From Verrucomicrobiaceae bacterium (GTDB lineage Bacteria; Pseudomonadota; Gammaproteobacteria; Pseudomonadales; CAMLJR01): a DNA stretch of 33,698 nt. The DNA is taken from positions 1 through 33,698 of the forward strand of contig JAQGNY010000023.1 in NCBI GenBank assembly GCA_028293825.1, read 5' to 3'. Made by a program: the position numbers and the translations under genes. Under the pieces are notes generated by a model that saw only the letters and a list, made by a program, of their open reading frames with translations, did not search any database and was not told the origin of the DNA. This document shows, piece after piece, positions 6,790 through 17,025 of this stretch; positions within the stretch are counted from its first letter, which is position 1; each line of letters starts with the position of its first letter.

Positions 6790-9700
6790 TTAACCTTGAA
6801 GGTGGTATCGCGCGCCATCGCGGTTTACCATGCCTAACTCTTCCAGCGCATCAAGTACAGATTGCACAGCAATTTTTGGCGAGCGCTTGAATTGCGCAGC
6901 GATGCTTTCCAGCGGGAGGCTTTGGCGCGATAACGTGGTGCGCACTGCTGCGACTTGTTCGCGCATATTTTTCGGCCACGCGAGTTTGCTGGCGGTCGCG
7001 GTTTCGATGGCGGTCGAAGCTTCAGCCTGGTTTTCCAATTCGGCTTCGACTTGTTGCGGTGCGATAGTGGCGGTAGGGTTTTGATAATCCGGGCGCAGCC
7101 AGCGAATTAGACCGCGCGCTTCATCTGCTGCAAGTTGCGCATTGAGTTCGACCAAGCGTCGCAGTAATTCTTCTTCGGCTTCGGCCTGCTGTTCCGGTTT
7201 ATCCGGCAGCGGGGTGGTAGCACCGGGTTTGCCGACTAATTTTTCAGCTAAATCATCCCAACCATAAGCGGCGAACACGGCGCGGTCGAGGTTGTCGTGC
7301 AGTTCGCGCAAGACAGAAACCAGCCCTTGTTCGTGGATGATTTTTTCTTTCGCGTTGAGTGCGTCGCCCGTGCGGATTTTTTCAAGCACGTTGTACATGC
7401 CGGTTAATGTCAGCTCGGGGAATTGTGCTTGCTGGCGTTTGCGGTGGGCATCGATTTGTTCCGCGAGTTGGCGGATAAGGGCTTGCTGTTCAGAAGTTGC
7501 CTCCGGAAAAGGAAATGTTTCTAGGCATGTGGTCTTTACCCAAACTGGTCGGTCTTCTAAAGTGCTGCCAGCATGAAATGCCCATTGCGCATGAATTCGG
7601 CTCGATAAAATGCCGAGATGAAATGCATTTTCTATTCCTATTGCGATAACTTTATGATCAGGAAGAATCGATTTATCGAGAAATACAAAAAATCGATGTT
7701 TCGATGTTTCCACAGTAGCGATATATCGCGAAAGAGCTAGTTCCATTTTTCGCCAGTTACTCCGAGGCTCACCAAACAACCACCAATAATTTTTCAATTT
7801 ATCTCGATTGTTTTTGTCACGCTCCGGTTTGACGCGCTCTAAAATCCATTGGTAAATAGCCGGGAAGCGAGCACGAACATCGTTGGCACTTAGTCCATAA
7901 AGATCAATAACCATTGAGCCTCTGGGTGATTGAGTTAAATCTCGACCATTGCGGTAGCTGCGAATATGCTTTTCAAGAAGGGGTGTACGACCAAGACCAA
8001 GATTGAGTGCTTCATCATGACTAAGGATAAAGCCTGATCCGGCAAGCATGACGCCATTTGATGAGATGTTGTTGTTGGCAAGCAGGTGTGCCGCGCCAGG
8101 GATGTTAATTCCAACTTTTAAATCTGAGAATATCGCGCCTTTTTCTTCTTTTAAATCCACCTCGATTTCATCTTGGCTGCTGTTACGCTCATCGCGAACA
8201 AGTAACAGACGTCCTTCATCTGGACCTTTCATTCCTACGGTCATCGCAATTCGTACGGCCGCACCATCAACCGAATCTACCCACGGATGATCGGGGATGG
8301 CGAAGGCCAACGAGAGTGGATTTTTCGTTTCCATTTGAGCTTGCACAACACGGCGGTTGAACGTTTGCTTGATGCTGTTCGTGGTAATGAAGCCGAATTG
8401 TTTGACTTTACCTGCACGTACAGCCTCTGCGGCGATGTGCCACCAGTGCATGACGAAGTCGGCAGACTCTGGAAGTTCAGACCAAGTATTTCTGAGGGCG
8501 TCAACATAACCCTCACCCAATGCGCGTCGCATTGCTTTGTCGCCGATGAAAGGCGGATTTCCAACAATGTAATCCGCTTGCGGCCATTCAGCTTTTTGCG
8601 GATTAATAAATCGGAATTGTTCAACCTGCGCCGATTCATCGGGAATCGGTTCACCCGTAATTGGGCTGGTTTTATACGTGATGCCATCCCAGCGCGTTTT
8701 CGGTTTGCCGTTGTCACCGAGAATTAATTCGCGACGCTCGTAAGTAATCAACGCGTCGCGATGTTCGATATTGTGAAAATCACGTAACACTGGCTCTGGC
8801 GGATTCACCTTGCCGTGCGTGCGAAAGTGCCATTGCAGATAACCGATCCACAGCACCATCTCAGCAATCTTTGCAGCTCGCGGATTGATTTCCAAGCCAA
8901 GAAATTGATGCGGATCGACAGTCACACCCTGCAATTCGAGCAGGTGTTGCGATTCGCCTAGATCGTGCAGCAAGTTGAGCACTTCGCCCTCCAGCCGCTT
9001 CATATGCTCCAGCGTGACGTAAAGAAAGTTGCCGGTGCCGCAAGCAGGATCGAGCACGCGCACGCTGCATAGGTGATGGTGAAAATTGCGAATTTCCGCC
9101 ACCGCCTCTTTGCGTTTTCCTTGCTGATCGAAGGTGAGCGCTGCGGCCTGCACTTCGCGCCATTCGTTGCGCAGCGGTTCGATAATTGTCGGCAATACTA
9201 ACCTTTCGACATAGGCGCGCGGCGTGTAGTGCGCACCGAGCTTGTGGCGCTCGCGCGGATTGAGTGCGCGTTCCAGCAATGTGCCAAAGATAGCCGGCTC
9301 CACATACTGCCAACTCGCTTTTGCGGCAGCGAGAAGTAGATCGAGCTGATCGCGATTGAGCGCGATCGCCTCACTATCCGCAAATAGACCGCCGTTGAAG
9401 CGCAGCAGTTTGTTTTCCAGAATCGGTGAAAAGCCGCCGCTGTTCATCGTCTGCCAAAGATTTTCCACCATAGGCGCGAAGGTATCGGGTTTGTTTTTCA
9501 GCCGTTGCAGCAGTTCGGTAAAGCTGCGCTCTGGTAGTAGTTCGACATCTTCCGCAAACATCGTGAACAGGCAGCGCATCAAAAAGCTGGCAACCAATTC
9601 GGGAGAATGACCAGCCGACTCCAGCGATTTGGCGAGACGCGCTAATTGATCGGCAATTTCACGGGTAACACGAGCGGAGCGGCGCGATGGATCGAGGCTG

Positions 9701-10233
9701 AGCGGATCGAGCCAAACAGCGGAGAGGCGCTCACGCACCTCGGCGTTGCGCAAATCCTCAAGACGAATGCGGTGCGTAAGCGAATCGGGGTAGGGCGTAT
9801 AGGTTGCGCCGGAGCGGCTGAATTCGGCGTACAGCTCGATATTGCGACCGACGTCAGTCACCAATATGAACGGCGGGCGGCCTTCGTCTGCAGATAGCGC
9901 TCGGGCGTACTGATCGGCTTGGTTGTGCGCACGCAGCATCGCTTTGTCCCAGCCAATGCTATCGAGTGTTTTGCCGGTTTGTTTCGCCTCCAATACAAAA
10001 CTGCCGCGTTTGTAGAGATCGATAAAGCCATTATTTTCGCTGCCATCGGGCTGGCGAATCAGCACGCGGCGCTCGAACACATAAGCGTTGTCGCGTGTGT
10101 CGTCGCCAGCCGGTTGCGGTTGGGGCAACTCCAGCAGTGTGCAAAGCTCGGTCAGGAATAGCTGATAGTTGGCGCGCTCGCTGCCGCCGGCTTTCGACCA
10201 GCGCTGAATAAAGGCTTCGACGTGTTCCGTCAC
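6790..10233 (-). CDS. Type IIG restriction endonuclease-methyltransferase (MmeI-like)
   Basis: This 1147-residue single-chain enzyme would both cut and N6-adenine-methylate DNA at its recognition site. The N-terminal nuclease shows the D-X9-E-X-K form of the PD-(D/E)XK site (Asp72, Glu82, Lys84, within IDLYKRGSFVLEAK). A helical spacer follows (about 180-340). The gamma-class methyltransferase has SAM motif I (DPACGTGNF, 395-403) and catalytic motif IV (NPPF, 559-562). The target recognition domain lies at about 600-890, and its DNA is visibly more AT-rich than either side. The C-terminus adds a coiled, Glu/Ala-rich linker and a winged-helix-like segment (about 1105-1147) not expected in MmeI (919 aa). 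The start is GTG 10233. There are no drm, brx, specificity or helicase partners, so it should work alone. It probably defends the island or its host against phage. Confidence 0.85.
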   Translation of the reverse strand: MTEHVEAFIQRWSKAGGSERANYQLFLTELCTLLELPQPQPAGDDTRDNAYVFERRVLIRQPDGSENNGFIDLYKRGSFVLEAKQTGKTLDSIGWDKAMLRAHNQADQYARALSADEGRPPFILVTDVGRNIELYAEFSRSGATYTPYPDSLTHRIRLEDLRNAEVRERLSAVWLDPLSLDPSRRSARVTREIADQLARLAKSLESAGHSPELVASFLMRCLFTMFAEDVELLPERSFTELLQRLKNKPDTFAPMVENLWQTMNSGGFSPILENKLLRFNGGLFADSEAIALNRDQLDLLLAAAKASWQYVEPAIFGTLLERALNPRERHKLGAHYTPRAYVERLVLPTIIEPLRNEWREVQAAALTFDQQGKRKEAVAEIRNFHHHLCSVRVLDPACGTGNFLYVTLEHMKRLEGEVLNLLHDLGESQHLLELQGVTVDPHQFLGLEINPRAAKIAEMVLWIGYLQWHFRTHGKVNPPEPVLRDFHNIEHRDALITYERRELILGDNGKPKTRWDGITYKTSPITGEPIPDESAQVEQFRFINPQKAEWPQADYIVGNPPFIGDKAMRRALGEGYVDALRNTWSELPESADFVMHWWHIAAEAVRAGKVKQFGFITTNSIKQTFNRRVVQAQMETKNPLSLAFAIPDHPWVDSVDGAAVRIAMTVGMKGPDEGRLLLVRDERNSSQDEIEVDLKEEKGAIFSDLKVGINIPGAAHLLANNNISSNGVMLAGSGFILSHDEALNLGLGRTPLLEKHIRSYRNGRDLTQSPRGSMVIDLYGLSANDVRARFPAIYQWILERVKPERDKNNRDKLKNYWWLFGEPRSNWRKMELALSRYIATVETSKHRFFVFLDKSILPDHKVIAIGIENAFHLGILSSRIHAQWAFHAGSTLEDRPVWVKTTCLETFPFPEATSEQQALIRQLAEQIDAHRKRQQAQFPELTLTGMYNVLEKIRTGDALNAKEKIIHEQGLVSVLRELHDNLDRAVFAAYGWDDLAEKLVGKPGATTPLPDKPEQQAEAEEELLRRLVELNAQLAADEARGLIRWLRPDYQNPTATIAPQQVEAELENQAEASTAIETATASKLAWPKNMREQVAAVRTTLSRQSLPLESIAAQFKRSPKIAVQSVLDALEELGMVNRDGARYHLQG

Positions 10234-10344
10234 AGTATGGTGCTCCGCTTATATTCAAAAGGAGGCGATTCTAGCGGCTATGGGTGTGGGCTGGGAATGC
10301 CTTGGCCTTTGATGGCAATTGGGTGCGGACGAAGAATGCGGTGG

Positions 10345-10361
10345 TTTAAGTACCTTTAAAG
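10345..10361. promoter_or_regulatory. Second copy of the AT-rich near-palindrome
   Basis: TTTAAGTACCTTTAAAG matches the 5934-5950 element at 16 of 17 positions and lies 80-95 bp before the start of the replication-type gene. It lies in the 207-bp divergent region between that gene and the type IIG enzyme, so a regulator binding here could affect both. Confidence 0.35.
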
Positions 10362-10440
10362 GAGGCCAATTATTTTTCAATAAATCGAAGTGATTACAAA
10401 TGACAATCAATGGGAATGTAGCAGGGAGGCTGAGCGAGCC

Positions 10441-11211
10441 ATGAGTATTATCCGCGTAAACAAGAGGAAGACTTACAAAACGATCAGCTCCGTCCCGCTC
10501 CTTGATCGGCAGATAACTTGGGCCGCGCGAGGGGTTCTTGTGCATCTGCTTGGGCAGGCAGACAGCTGGGAAATTAATGTTACTGCGCTGATTGAGCGAG
10601 GGAGGGGCGCTAAGAGAGACAAAATGTATTCAATACTCGCCGAGCTGGAATCGCTAGGGTATTGCAAAAAATCGCCACGGCAAAAAGTGAATGGGCAGAT
10701 GGATGGGTGGGAGTACGAGATTTTCGAGGAGCCTATTTCCGGGGTTGGTCAGGAGTCGCCGAAAGGGGCAAAAAGCCGGTTACGGCAAAACCGTAATACG
10801 GCGCAGCCGTCGCACGGTAAAAACGACACTAACTATAATGAAAACAAAACTAATAAGGATTCAAACAAGGCTGTAGCAGTGAGGCGGCCAATCTCGAGTA
10901 ATTGGCGACCTGGTATTGAGGTTGTAGAGATACTCGAGCAGAAGGGCATTCCCCGCAATTTTATCGAAGACGCAGTCCCCGAATTTGTATTGTATTGGCG
11001 TGACGCAGGTACTCCACATATCTCATGGGGCGCCAAGTTCGTTCAATATGTGAAATCTCAATGGGAGATATACCGAGGAAAAACTGATCGGCAGATGACT
11101 GCTTTTGAGTCCTTGACTGATCGTAGCTGGGCGAAGGATATTGTAGCCGAGAACGAGTCCGATGATCGGCAGATTGCTGACGGGAGTGCTGGGGAAGGCG
11201 GCGATGAATAG
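10441..11211 (+). CDS. Replication-type protein with DnaT-like C-terminal domain
   Basis: The 256-residue protein starts at ATG 10441, with AGGGAGG 11 bases upstream. The N-terminus MSIIRVNKRKTYKTISSVPL is the usual start of the plasmid/phage helix-turn-helix replication family, which makes the in-frame GTG at 10390 unlikely. Residues 1-95 form a winged-helix DNA-binding domain. A low-complexity polar linker (about 105-150) contains many Asn and Lys. Residues about 155-220 resemble the DnaT ssDNA-binding domain (NWRP..EVVEILEQKGIP, EFVLYWRDAG, SWGAKFVQYVKSQW). DnaT helps load the replicative helicase, so this protein may help the excised element replicate. It overlaps the next small ORF by 8 bp and is probably cotranscribed with the recombinase. 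Confidence 0.75.
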   Translation: MSIIRVNKRKTYKTISSVPLLDRQITWAARGVLVHLLGQADSWEINVTALIERGRGAKRDKMYSILAELESLGYCKKSPRQKVNGQMDGWEYEIFEEPISGVGQESPKGAKSRLRQNRNTAQPSHGKNDTNYNENKTNKDSNKAVAVRRPISSNWRPGIEVVEILEQKGIPRNFIEDAVPEFVLYWRDAGTPHISWGAKFVQYVKSQWEIYRGKTDRQMTAFESLTDRSWAKDIVAENESDDRQIADGSAGEGGDE

Positions 11212-11359
11212 CGAGCAAAAACGATCTACTAGCTGCGCCGCTTTAATTCGTATGCTTGCACAGCAAATTGTGCGTGAGATTCGTGCTGAACGGGTTGCAG
11301 CGACTGATGCTCACGCGCAAAAATCATCCACAATGACCCATCCTAAAAAAGCTAGATAG
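11204..11359 (+). CDS. Small hypothetical protein, 51 aa
   Basis: The 51-residue frame starts at ATG 11204, inside the last codons of the preceding gene (8-bp overlap). GGGGAAGG lies 5 bases upstream, and the frame ends 11 bp before the serine recombinase. It is predicted mostly helical in the first 30 residues (CAALIRMLAQQIVREIRAERVAA) and basic. Translational coupling and tight spacing support a real gene in an operon with the recombinase. Its place suggests a recombination directionality factor or a small regulator, but no motif proves it. Confidence 0.6.
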   Translation: MNSEQKRSTSCAALIRMLAQQIVREIRAERVAATDAHAQKSSTMTHPKKAR

Positions 11360-11370
11360 AGAAAATTAGA

Positions 11371-12990
<1,620 letters not shown>

Positions 12991-13046
12991 ATCACAACTG
13001 TCTTTTTGCCAGAACTTGTAACCGCTCTGGCTCAAGGCAGGCGCGC

Positions 13047-13075
13047 ATAATACGGAGACAGAGCAGAGGCGTCAA
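13047..13075 (-). promoter_or_regulatory. Sigma70 promoter of tRNA-fMet
   Basis: On the minus strand there is a -35 TTGACG (13070-13075), a 17-bp spacer and a -10 TATTAT (13047-13052). A GC-rich discriminator (GCGCGCC) follows, typical of stringently controlled stable-RNA promoters. Transcription would start near 13040, giving a leader of about 50 nt before the tRNA. Confidence 0.75.
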
Positions 13076-13173
13076 GCGGAAATCGCATGGCTTTCGCGTG
13101 ACGAATCAGCGGCGATCCGGTAAGGTTCGCGCCTCCTCATCTTTTCCTTTCCCGTGCCAGCGATAGCCCAACG

Positions 13174-14328
13174 ATGACCGATCAGTTTGCCGATATTCGC
13201 CCCTATGACGACGCTGAGGTGCAGCCGGTACTCGCACGGTTGCTGCAGGACAATGAGTTTCTGGAAAACCTCGCGAAGCTGCGCCTGCCGAAGTTGACTG
13301 CGCGCGTGCCATGCTTGGTGCGTCCATTTGTGCGCTGGTTGTTGCAGCGCGAATTGCGCGGCGTCAGTGATGTATTTTCGATGCAGTCCGTCATCAAAAA
13401 ATACATGGATCGCATGATCGAAAGCAGCACCGATCAATTCACGATTTCCGGTTTGGATGCGCTCGAAGCCGGTCAGCCCTATTTATTTATGAGTAATCAT
13501 CGCGATATCGCGCTTGATCCGGCGTTCGTCAGTTATGCGCTGTATCACAACGAACACGAAACCGTGCGTATCGCAATTGGCGATAATTTGTTATCGAAAC
13601 CATTCGTCGCGGATTTGATGCGACTGAATAAAAGTTTCATCGTCAAACGCTCGGCAAAAGGTCCGCGTCAAATGTTGGCGGCGTACAAAAATCTATCTTC
13701 TTATATTCGGCATTCGATCGATAACGATCGCAGTTCGATTTGGATTGCGCAGCGTGAAGGTCGCGCAAAAGACGGCGTCGATCGCACAGAGCCTGCAATT
13801 ATTAAAATGCTGACGATTGCGCAGGACAAGGCGACCGAAACGTTCAGTCACTTCGTCAATGAGTTGCATATTGTGCCGTTGGCAATTTCTTACGAATACG
13901 ATCCATGCGATGCGGCGAAAGCGCGCGAGCTTTATGAAAAAGAAGCGCAAGGTTCTTATCAAAAAGCCGAGCACGAAGATTTAAAAAGTATTGCGCTCGG
14001 AATTTCCGGCACCAAGGGCGATGTACACGTGAGTTTCGGCAAGCGCTTGCAGGGTGAATTCGCTTCGCCCGATGCAGTTGCCGCTGCCATCGATAAACAA
14101 ATTATCGATTTGTACGTGCTGCACCCGACCAATTTTTTTGCCTATCAAGTTTTGCACGGCAGTTATCCGAATTTGCCGTGCGGCTCGTCCGGCGTCCCAT
14201 TTAAAGAATCTGAACATCGCAACATTCAAACAGTTTTCACGCAGCGCATCGCTGCAATACCGGAAGCGCATCGCCCTTATGCTCTGGCGATTTACGCCAA
14301 TCCCATCGTCAGCAAATTGAATCGTTAA
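13174..14328 (+). CDS. PlsC-like 1-acylglycerol-3-phosphate acyltransferase family protein
   Basis: The 384-residue protein carries an acyltransferase domain at about 90-300. Motif I is SNHRDIALD with catalytic His109, and motif II-like residues lie around NKSFIVKRS. Motif III is EGRAKDG (195-201), where PlsC has EGTR. Motif IV is VPLAISYEYDP. Enzymes of this fold move an acyl group from acyl-ACP or acyl-CoA to lysophosphatidate or related lipids at the inner membrane face. No transmembrane segment is obvious, and it is longer than PlsC (about 245 aa), so the exact acceptor is uncertain. It ends 4 bp before dinG and is very probably cotranscribed with it. This is the first chromosomal coding gene right of the tRNA. 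Confidence 0.85.
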   Translation: MTDQFADIRPYDDAEVQPVLARLLQDNEFLENLAKLRLPKLTARVPCLVRPFVRWLLQRELRGVSDVFSMQSVIKKYMDRMIESSTDQFTISGLDALEAGQPYLFMSNHRDIALDPAFVSYALYHNEHETVRIAIGDNLLSKPFVADLMRLNKSFIVKRSAKGPRQMLAAYKNLSSYIRHSIDNDRSSIWIAQREGRAKDGVDRTEPAIIKMLTIAQDKATETFSHFVNELHIVPLAISYEYDPCDAAKARELYEKEAQGSYQKAEHEDLKSIALGISGTKGDVHVSFGKRLQGEFASPDAVAAAIDKQIIDLYVLHPTNFFAYQVLHGSYPNLPCGSSGVPFKESEHRNIQTVFTQRIAAIPEAHRPYALAIYANPIVSKLNR

Positions 14329-14332
14329 ATCG

Positions 14333-16456
14333 ATGCTGACCGACGCGGTAAAAGACACGATTCAACAAGCGTATCGACGTTGGTTGGAAAGCAAAGGCTT
14401 AAAGGCGCGCTACGGCCAGCGTTTAATGATTGCGGAAGTGGCGCGCGCGTTGGCGAATGCCGACGATCCCGAGCAATGCGCTATCGGCGTGGTCGAGGCG
14501 GGGACCGGCACCGGCAAAACGATGGCGTACAGCGTCGCGGCAATTCCCGTCGCGCAAGCGTTGGAAAAGAAATTAGTTATCGCCACCGCCACAGTCGCGC
14601 TGCAAGAGCAAATCGTTTACAAAGATTTACCCGATCTGCTGAAAAACAGCGGGCTGATATTTAATTTCACGCTGGCAAAAGGCCGCGGACGTTATTTGTG
14701 TTTGGCGAAATTGGACACGACGCTCGCCGCGCAGCCGGGATTTAATCCGGCGCTCGCGTTGTATCCCGACGAAATGCAGATGCAGCTCGATAGCGCTACA
14801 TCGCAAGTGTTAGAGCGGATGCTGGATAAATTAGGCAGCGGCGATTGGGATGGCGACCGCGATTTATGGCCGGAACCGATTGCGGAAAATCTGTGGGGCC
14901 GCGTCTCCACCGATCACGCGCAATGCACAGGTCGACGTTGCGCGCATGTGCGTCAATGCAGTTTTTTTAAAGCACGCGATAATCTCGATCAGGCCGATGT
15001 CATCGTCACCAATCACGATTTGGTGCTGGCCGATCTCGCACTCGGCGGCGGCGCAATTCTGCCGGACCCGGAAGACACGCTTTATATTTTCGACGAAGGC
15101 CATCATCTACCCGATAAGGCGCGCGATCATTTCGCCTATTCGAGTCGTCTGCGCGCCACCGATAAATGGCTCGATCAAAGCATTAAGGTGTTAGCGACCG
15201 CAGCGGCGGAATTGGGCGCTGCCGATTCGATTTCGCGGCAATTGGAAGTGATGCCGAGCGCGGTGTTCGAAGCGCGGCAATTATTGGCATCGGTGCGGCC
15301 ACCGCTGGAAGAATTATTGTCGTCAGTGGTCGAGCAGCGCGATGGTCGCGAGCGCGGTTTGAATTACCGTTTCGAGCACGGTCTGGTGCCGGATTTTTTA
15401 CGCGAGCAAGCCGGCTTATTGCGCGCAGCTTTTGAGGAAATTGCGGAGCGGCTCGGTCGCGTCGCAGCGGCACTGCAGGATTCGCTCGATGGTAATGGCA
15501 GTGTCGCGCGCGATATGGCCGAACGCTGGCTGCCGCCGATTGCAATGTTGCGTGCGCGCGCCGATGCCAATCGCGAATTATGGTTTTATTACGCACGCGA
15601 TGCCGGCGACGAAAAACCGCCGCGCGCGCGTTGGATTGCCGGTATCGAAAGCAATGCCGGCATGCTCGATATTGAATTGCATTGCAGTCCGATTATTGCA
15701 GCAGGCACCTTGTCGCATCATTTATGGTCGCGTTGCGCGGGCGCGATTGTCACATCGGCAACGCTGACAGCGCTCGGCAAATTCGATCGTTTCGCGATGC
15801 GTTCCGGCGTGCCGAAAGATGCTCAATTCGCGGTGGTGCCGAGCCCATTCGATCATGCGACTGCCGGCGTGCTCAGCGTACCGCCGATGTCGGCCGATCC
15901 GACCGATCCGCAAAAGCACACCGATATGGTTGTTGAAATGTTGCCGCGCTTATTAAATGGCGACGAAGGCAGCTTGGTGTTGTTCGCGTCGCGCAAACAA
16001 ATGGAGCAGGTTTTTGCAGAGCTTGACGCGAGCTGGCAGGAAAAAATTCTGCGCCAGGACACCTTCAGCAAGCACGAAATACTGACGCGCCATCGCGCGC
16101 AGATCGATGCCGGCATCGGCTCGGTTATTTTCGGGCTCGCCAGTTTCGCCGAAGGGGTGGATTTGCCGGGTGCCTATTGCCAGCACGTGATCATCGCGAA
16201 AATTCCGTTTGCGGTGCCGGATGAGCCGGTCGAGGCCGCGTTGGCGGAGTGGATCGAATCGCGCGGCGGCAACGCGTTTATGGAAATCGCGGTGCCCGAT
16301 GCGGCATTGAAATTAGTGCAGGCCAGCGGCCGTTTGCTGCGCTCGGAAAGCGATCGCGGCAGAATCACATTGTTAGATCGACGCATTGTCACCAAGCAAT
16401 ACGGGCGCGCGATTCTCGCATCGCTGCCGCCGTTCAAACAGGAAATTACGCGCTGA
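14333..16456 (+). CDS. dinG: ATP-dependent DNA helicase DinG
   Basis: The 707-residue protein is an XPD-like superfamily 2 helicase. Walker A is EAGTGTGKT (55-63) and Walker B is FDEGHH (DEGH 254-257). Four cysteines that should hold a 4Fe-4S cluster sit between them at Cys123, Cys198, Cys203 and Cys209. The C-terminal helicase domain has motif V/VI-like GLASFAEGVDLPG and QASGRLLRSESDRG. DinG unwinds DNA 5'-3' and clears R-loops and D-loops, helping forks pass transcribed regions. Its length matches E. coli DinG (716). It starts 4 bp after the acyltransferase gene and is followed after 18 bp by the YqcC-like gene. No LexA-box-like operator was seen directly upstream. Confidence 0.95.
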   Translation: MLTDAVKDTIQQAYRRWLESKGLKARYGQRLMIAEVARALANADDPEQCAIGVVEAGTGTGKTMAYSVAAIPVAQALEKKLVIATATVALQEQIVYKDLPDLLKNSGLIFNFTLAKGRGRYLCLAKLDTTLAAQPGFNPALALYPDEMQMQLDSATSQVLERMLDKLGSGDWDGDRDLWPEPIAENLWGRVSTDHAQCTGRRCAHVRQCSFFKARDNLDQADVIVTNHDLVLADLALGGGAILPDPEDTLYIFDEGHHLPDKARDHFAYSSRLRATDKWLDQSIKVLATAAAELGAADSISRQLEVMPSAVFEARQLLASVRPPLEELLSSVVEQRDGRERGLNYRFEHGLVPDFLREQAGLLRAAFEEIAERLGRVAAALQDSLDGNGSVARDMAERWLPPIAMLRARADANRELWFYYARDAGDEKPPRARWIAGIESNAGMLDIELHCSPIIAAGTLSHHLWSRCAGAIVTSATLTALGKFDRFAMRSGVPKDAQFAVVPSPFDHATAGVLSVPPMSADPTDPQKHTDMVVEMLPRLLNGDEGSLVLFASRKQMEQVFAELDASWQEKILRQDTFSKHEILTRHRAQIDAGIGSVIFGLASFAEGVDLPGAYCQHVIIAKIPFAVPDEPVEAALAEWIESRGGNAFMEIAVPDAALKLVQASGRLLRSESDRGRITLLDRRIVTKQYGRAILASLPPFKQEITR

Positions 16457-16474
16457 AAATAGCGGAGGGCGTTG

Positions 16475-16801
16475 ATGTCTGTGTACGTTGAAGTCGCGTC
16501 GTTGTTGATCGATATCGAAGCTGAATTGCGGCGCTTGCGCTTATGGGATGCTGAACCGCCAACGCCGCAAGCTTTGGCAAGCACCGAGCCGTTTTGCGTT
16601 GACACATTAACGCTGCCGCAGTGGCTGCAATTTATTTTTTTACCGCGCATGTATGCGTTGATGAATGCCGAGCAATTGCCACCCGGCCGCTGTGAAATAA
16701 AGCCGCTGGCAGAAGAGTTTTTTGGTGGCGGAAATTTAGATGTGATGGGATTGATGCGTGCGCTCGGTGCGCTCGATCACCGGATCAATACGCTTCAATA
16801 A
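16475..16801 (+). CDS. YqcC-family protein (DUF446)
   Basis: The 108-residue protein matches the YqcC pattern. An N-terminal helix (LLIDIEAELRRLRLWD) is followed by a PP-containing turn, the hallmark FCVDTLTLPQWLQFIFLPRMYALM, and a C-terminal helix ending LDHRI. YqcC proteins are small, cytosolic and of unknown biochemical role; in enterobacteria the gene neighbours truC. I prefer ATG 16475 because CGGAGGGC lies at the right distance; a TTG one codon earlier is less likely. It probably shares the acyltransferase-dinG transcript. Its last 7 bp overlap the convergent CPXCG gene. Confidence 0.85.
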   Translation: MSVYVEVASLLIDIEAELRRLRLWDAEPPTPQALASTEPFCVDTLTLPQWLQFIFLPRMYALMNAEQLPPGRCEIKPLAEEFFGGGNLDVMGLMRALGALDHRINTLQ

Positions 16802-17013
16802 ATCTCGTCTTCGCGCAACACACTCAACTGTAATTCGCCATCGTGTTGCGCGCGCAAATAAAATTCAATCGGCTGACAACACACAGCGCAATCTTCGATG
16901 TAATTGCTTTCGCCCGCACTGTAATCGATCAGCGCGGAAAATTGCGCGCCGCAGTACGGGCAATCGATGGTGGCTTCTTGCAGCGGTTCGTTTTCAAACA
17001 TCGATTTTTCCAC
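16795..17013 (-). CDS. CPXCG motif-containing Cys-rich protein
   Basis: The 72-residue protein has a CPYCG motif near residue 18 and a second CAVCCQPIEF knuckle near residue 43. Together they would bind one zinc in a zinc-ribbon. The spacing and the sequence between (DYSAGESNYIEDC) are typical of the CPXCG family found in many Gammaproteobacteria. No function is established. An alternative start at an internal Met (position 17001) would shorten it by four residues. It converges on the yqcC-like gene with a 7-bp overlap and is 12 bp downstream of the FixJ-type regulator on the same strand, so it may be cotranscribed with that regulator. Confidence 0.9.
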   Translation of the reverse strand: MEKSMFENEPLQEATIDCPYCGAQFSALIDYSAGESNYIEDCAVCCQPIEFYLRAQHDGELQLSVLREDEIY

Positions 17014-17025
17014 TGCGCAGTTCGT

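Noticed and set aside
8277-8727. Two 146-codon frames on opposite strands inside the type IIG gene
   Set aside because: Both lie wholly within the well-supported enzyme gene over its recognition domain; neither has a family match or start signals.
6790-10233. DISARM or BREX methyltransferase
   Set aside because: No drmA/B/C or brx genes flank it, and the enzyme carries its own D-X9-E-X-K nuclease site, which fits a stand-alone type IIG enzyme.
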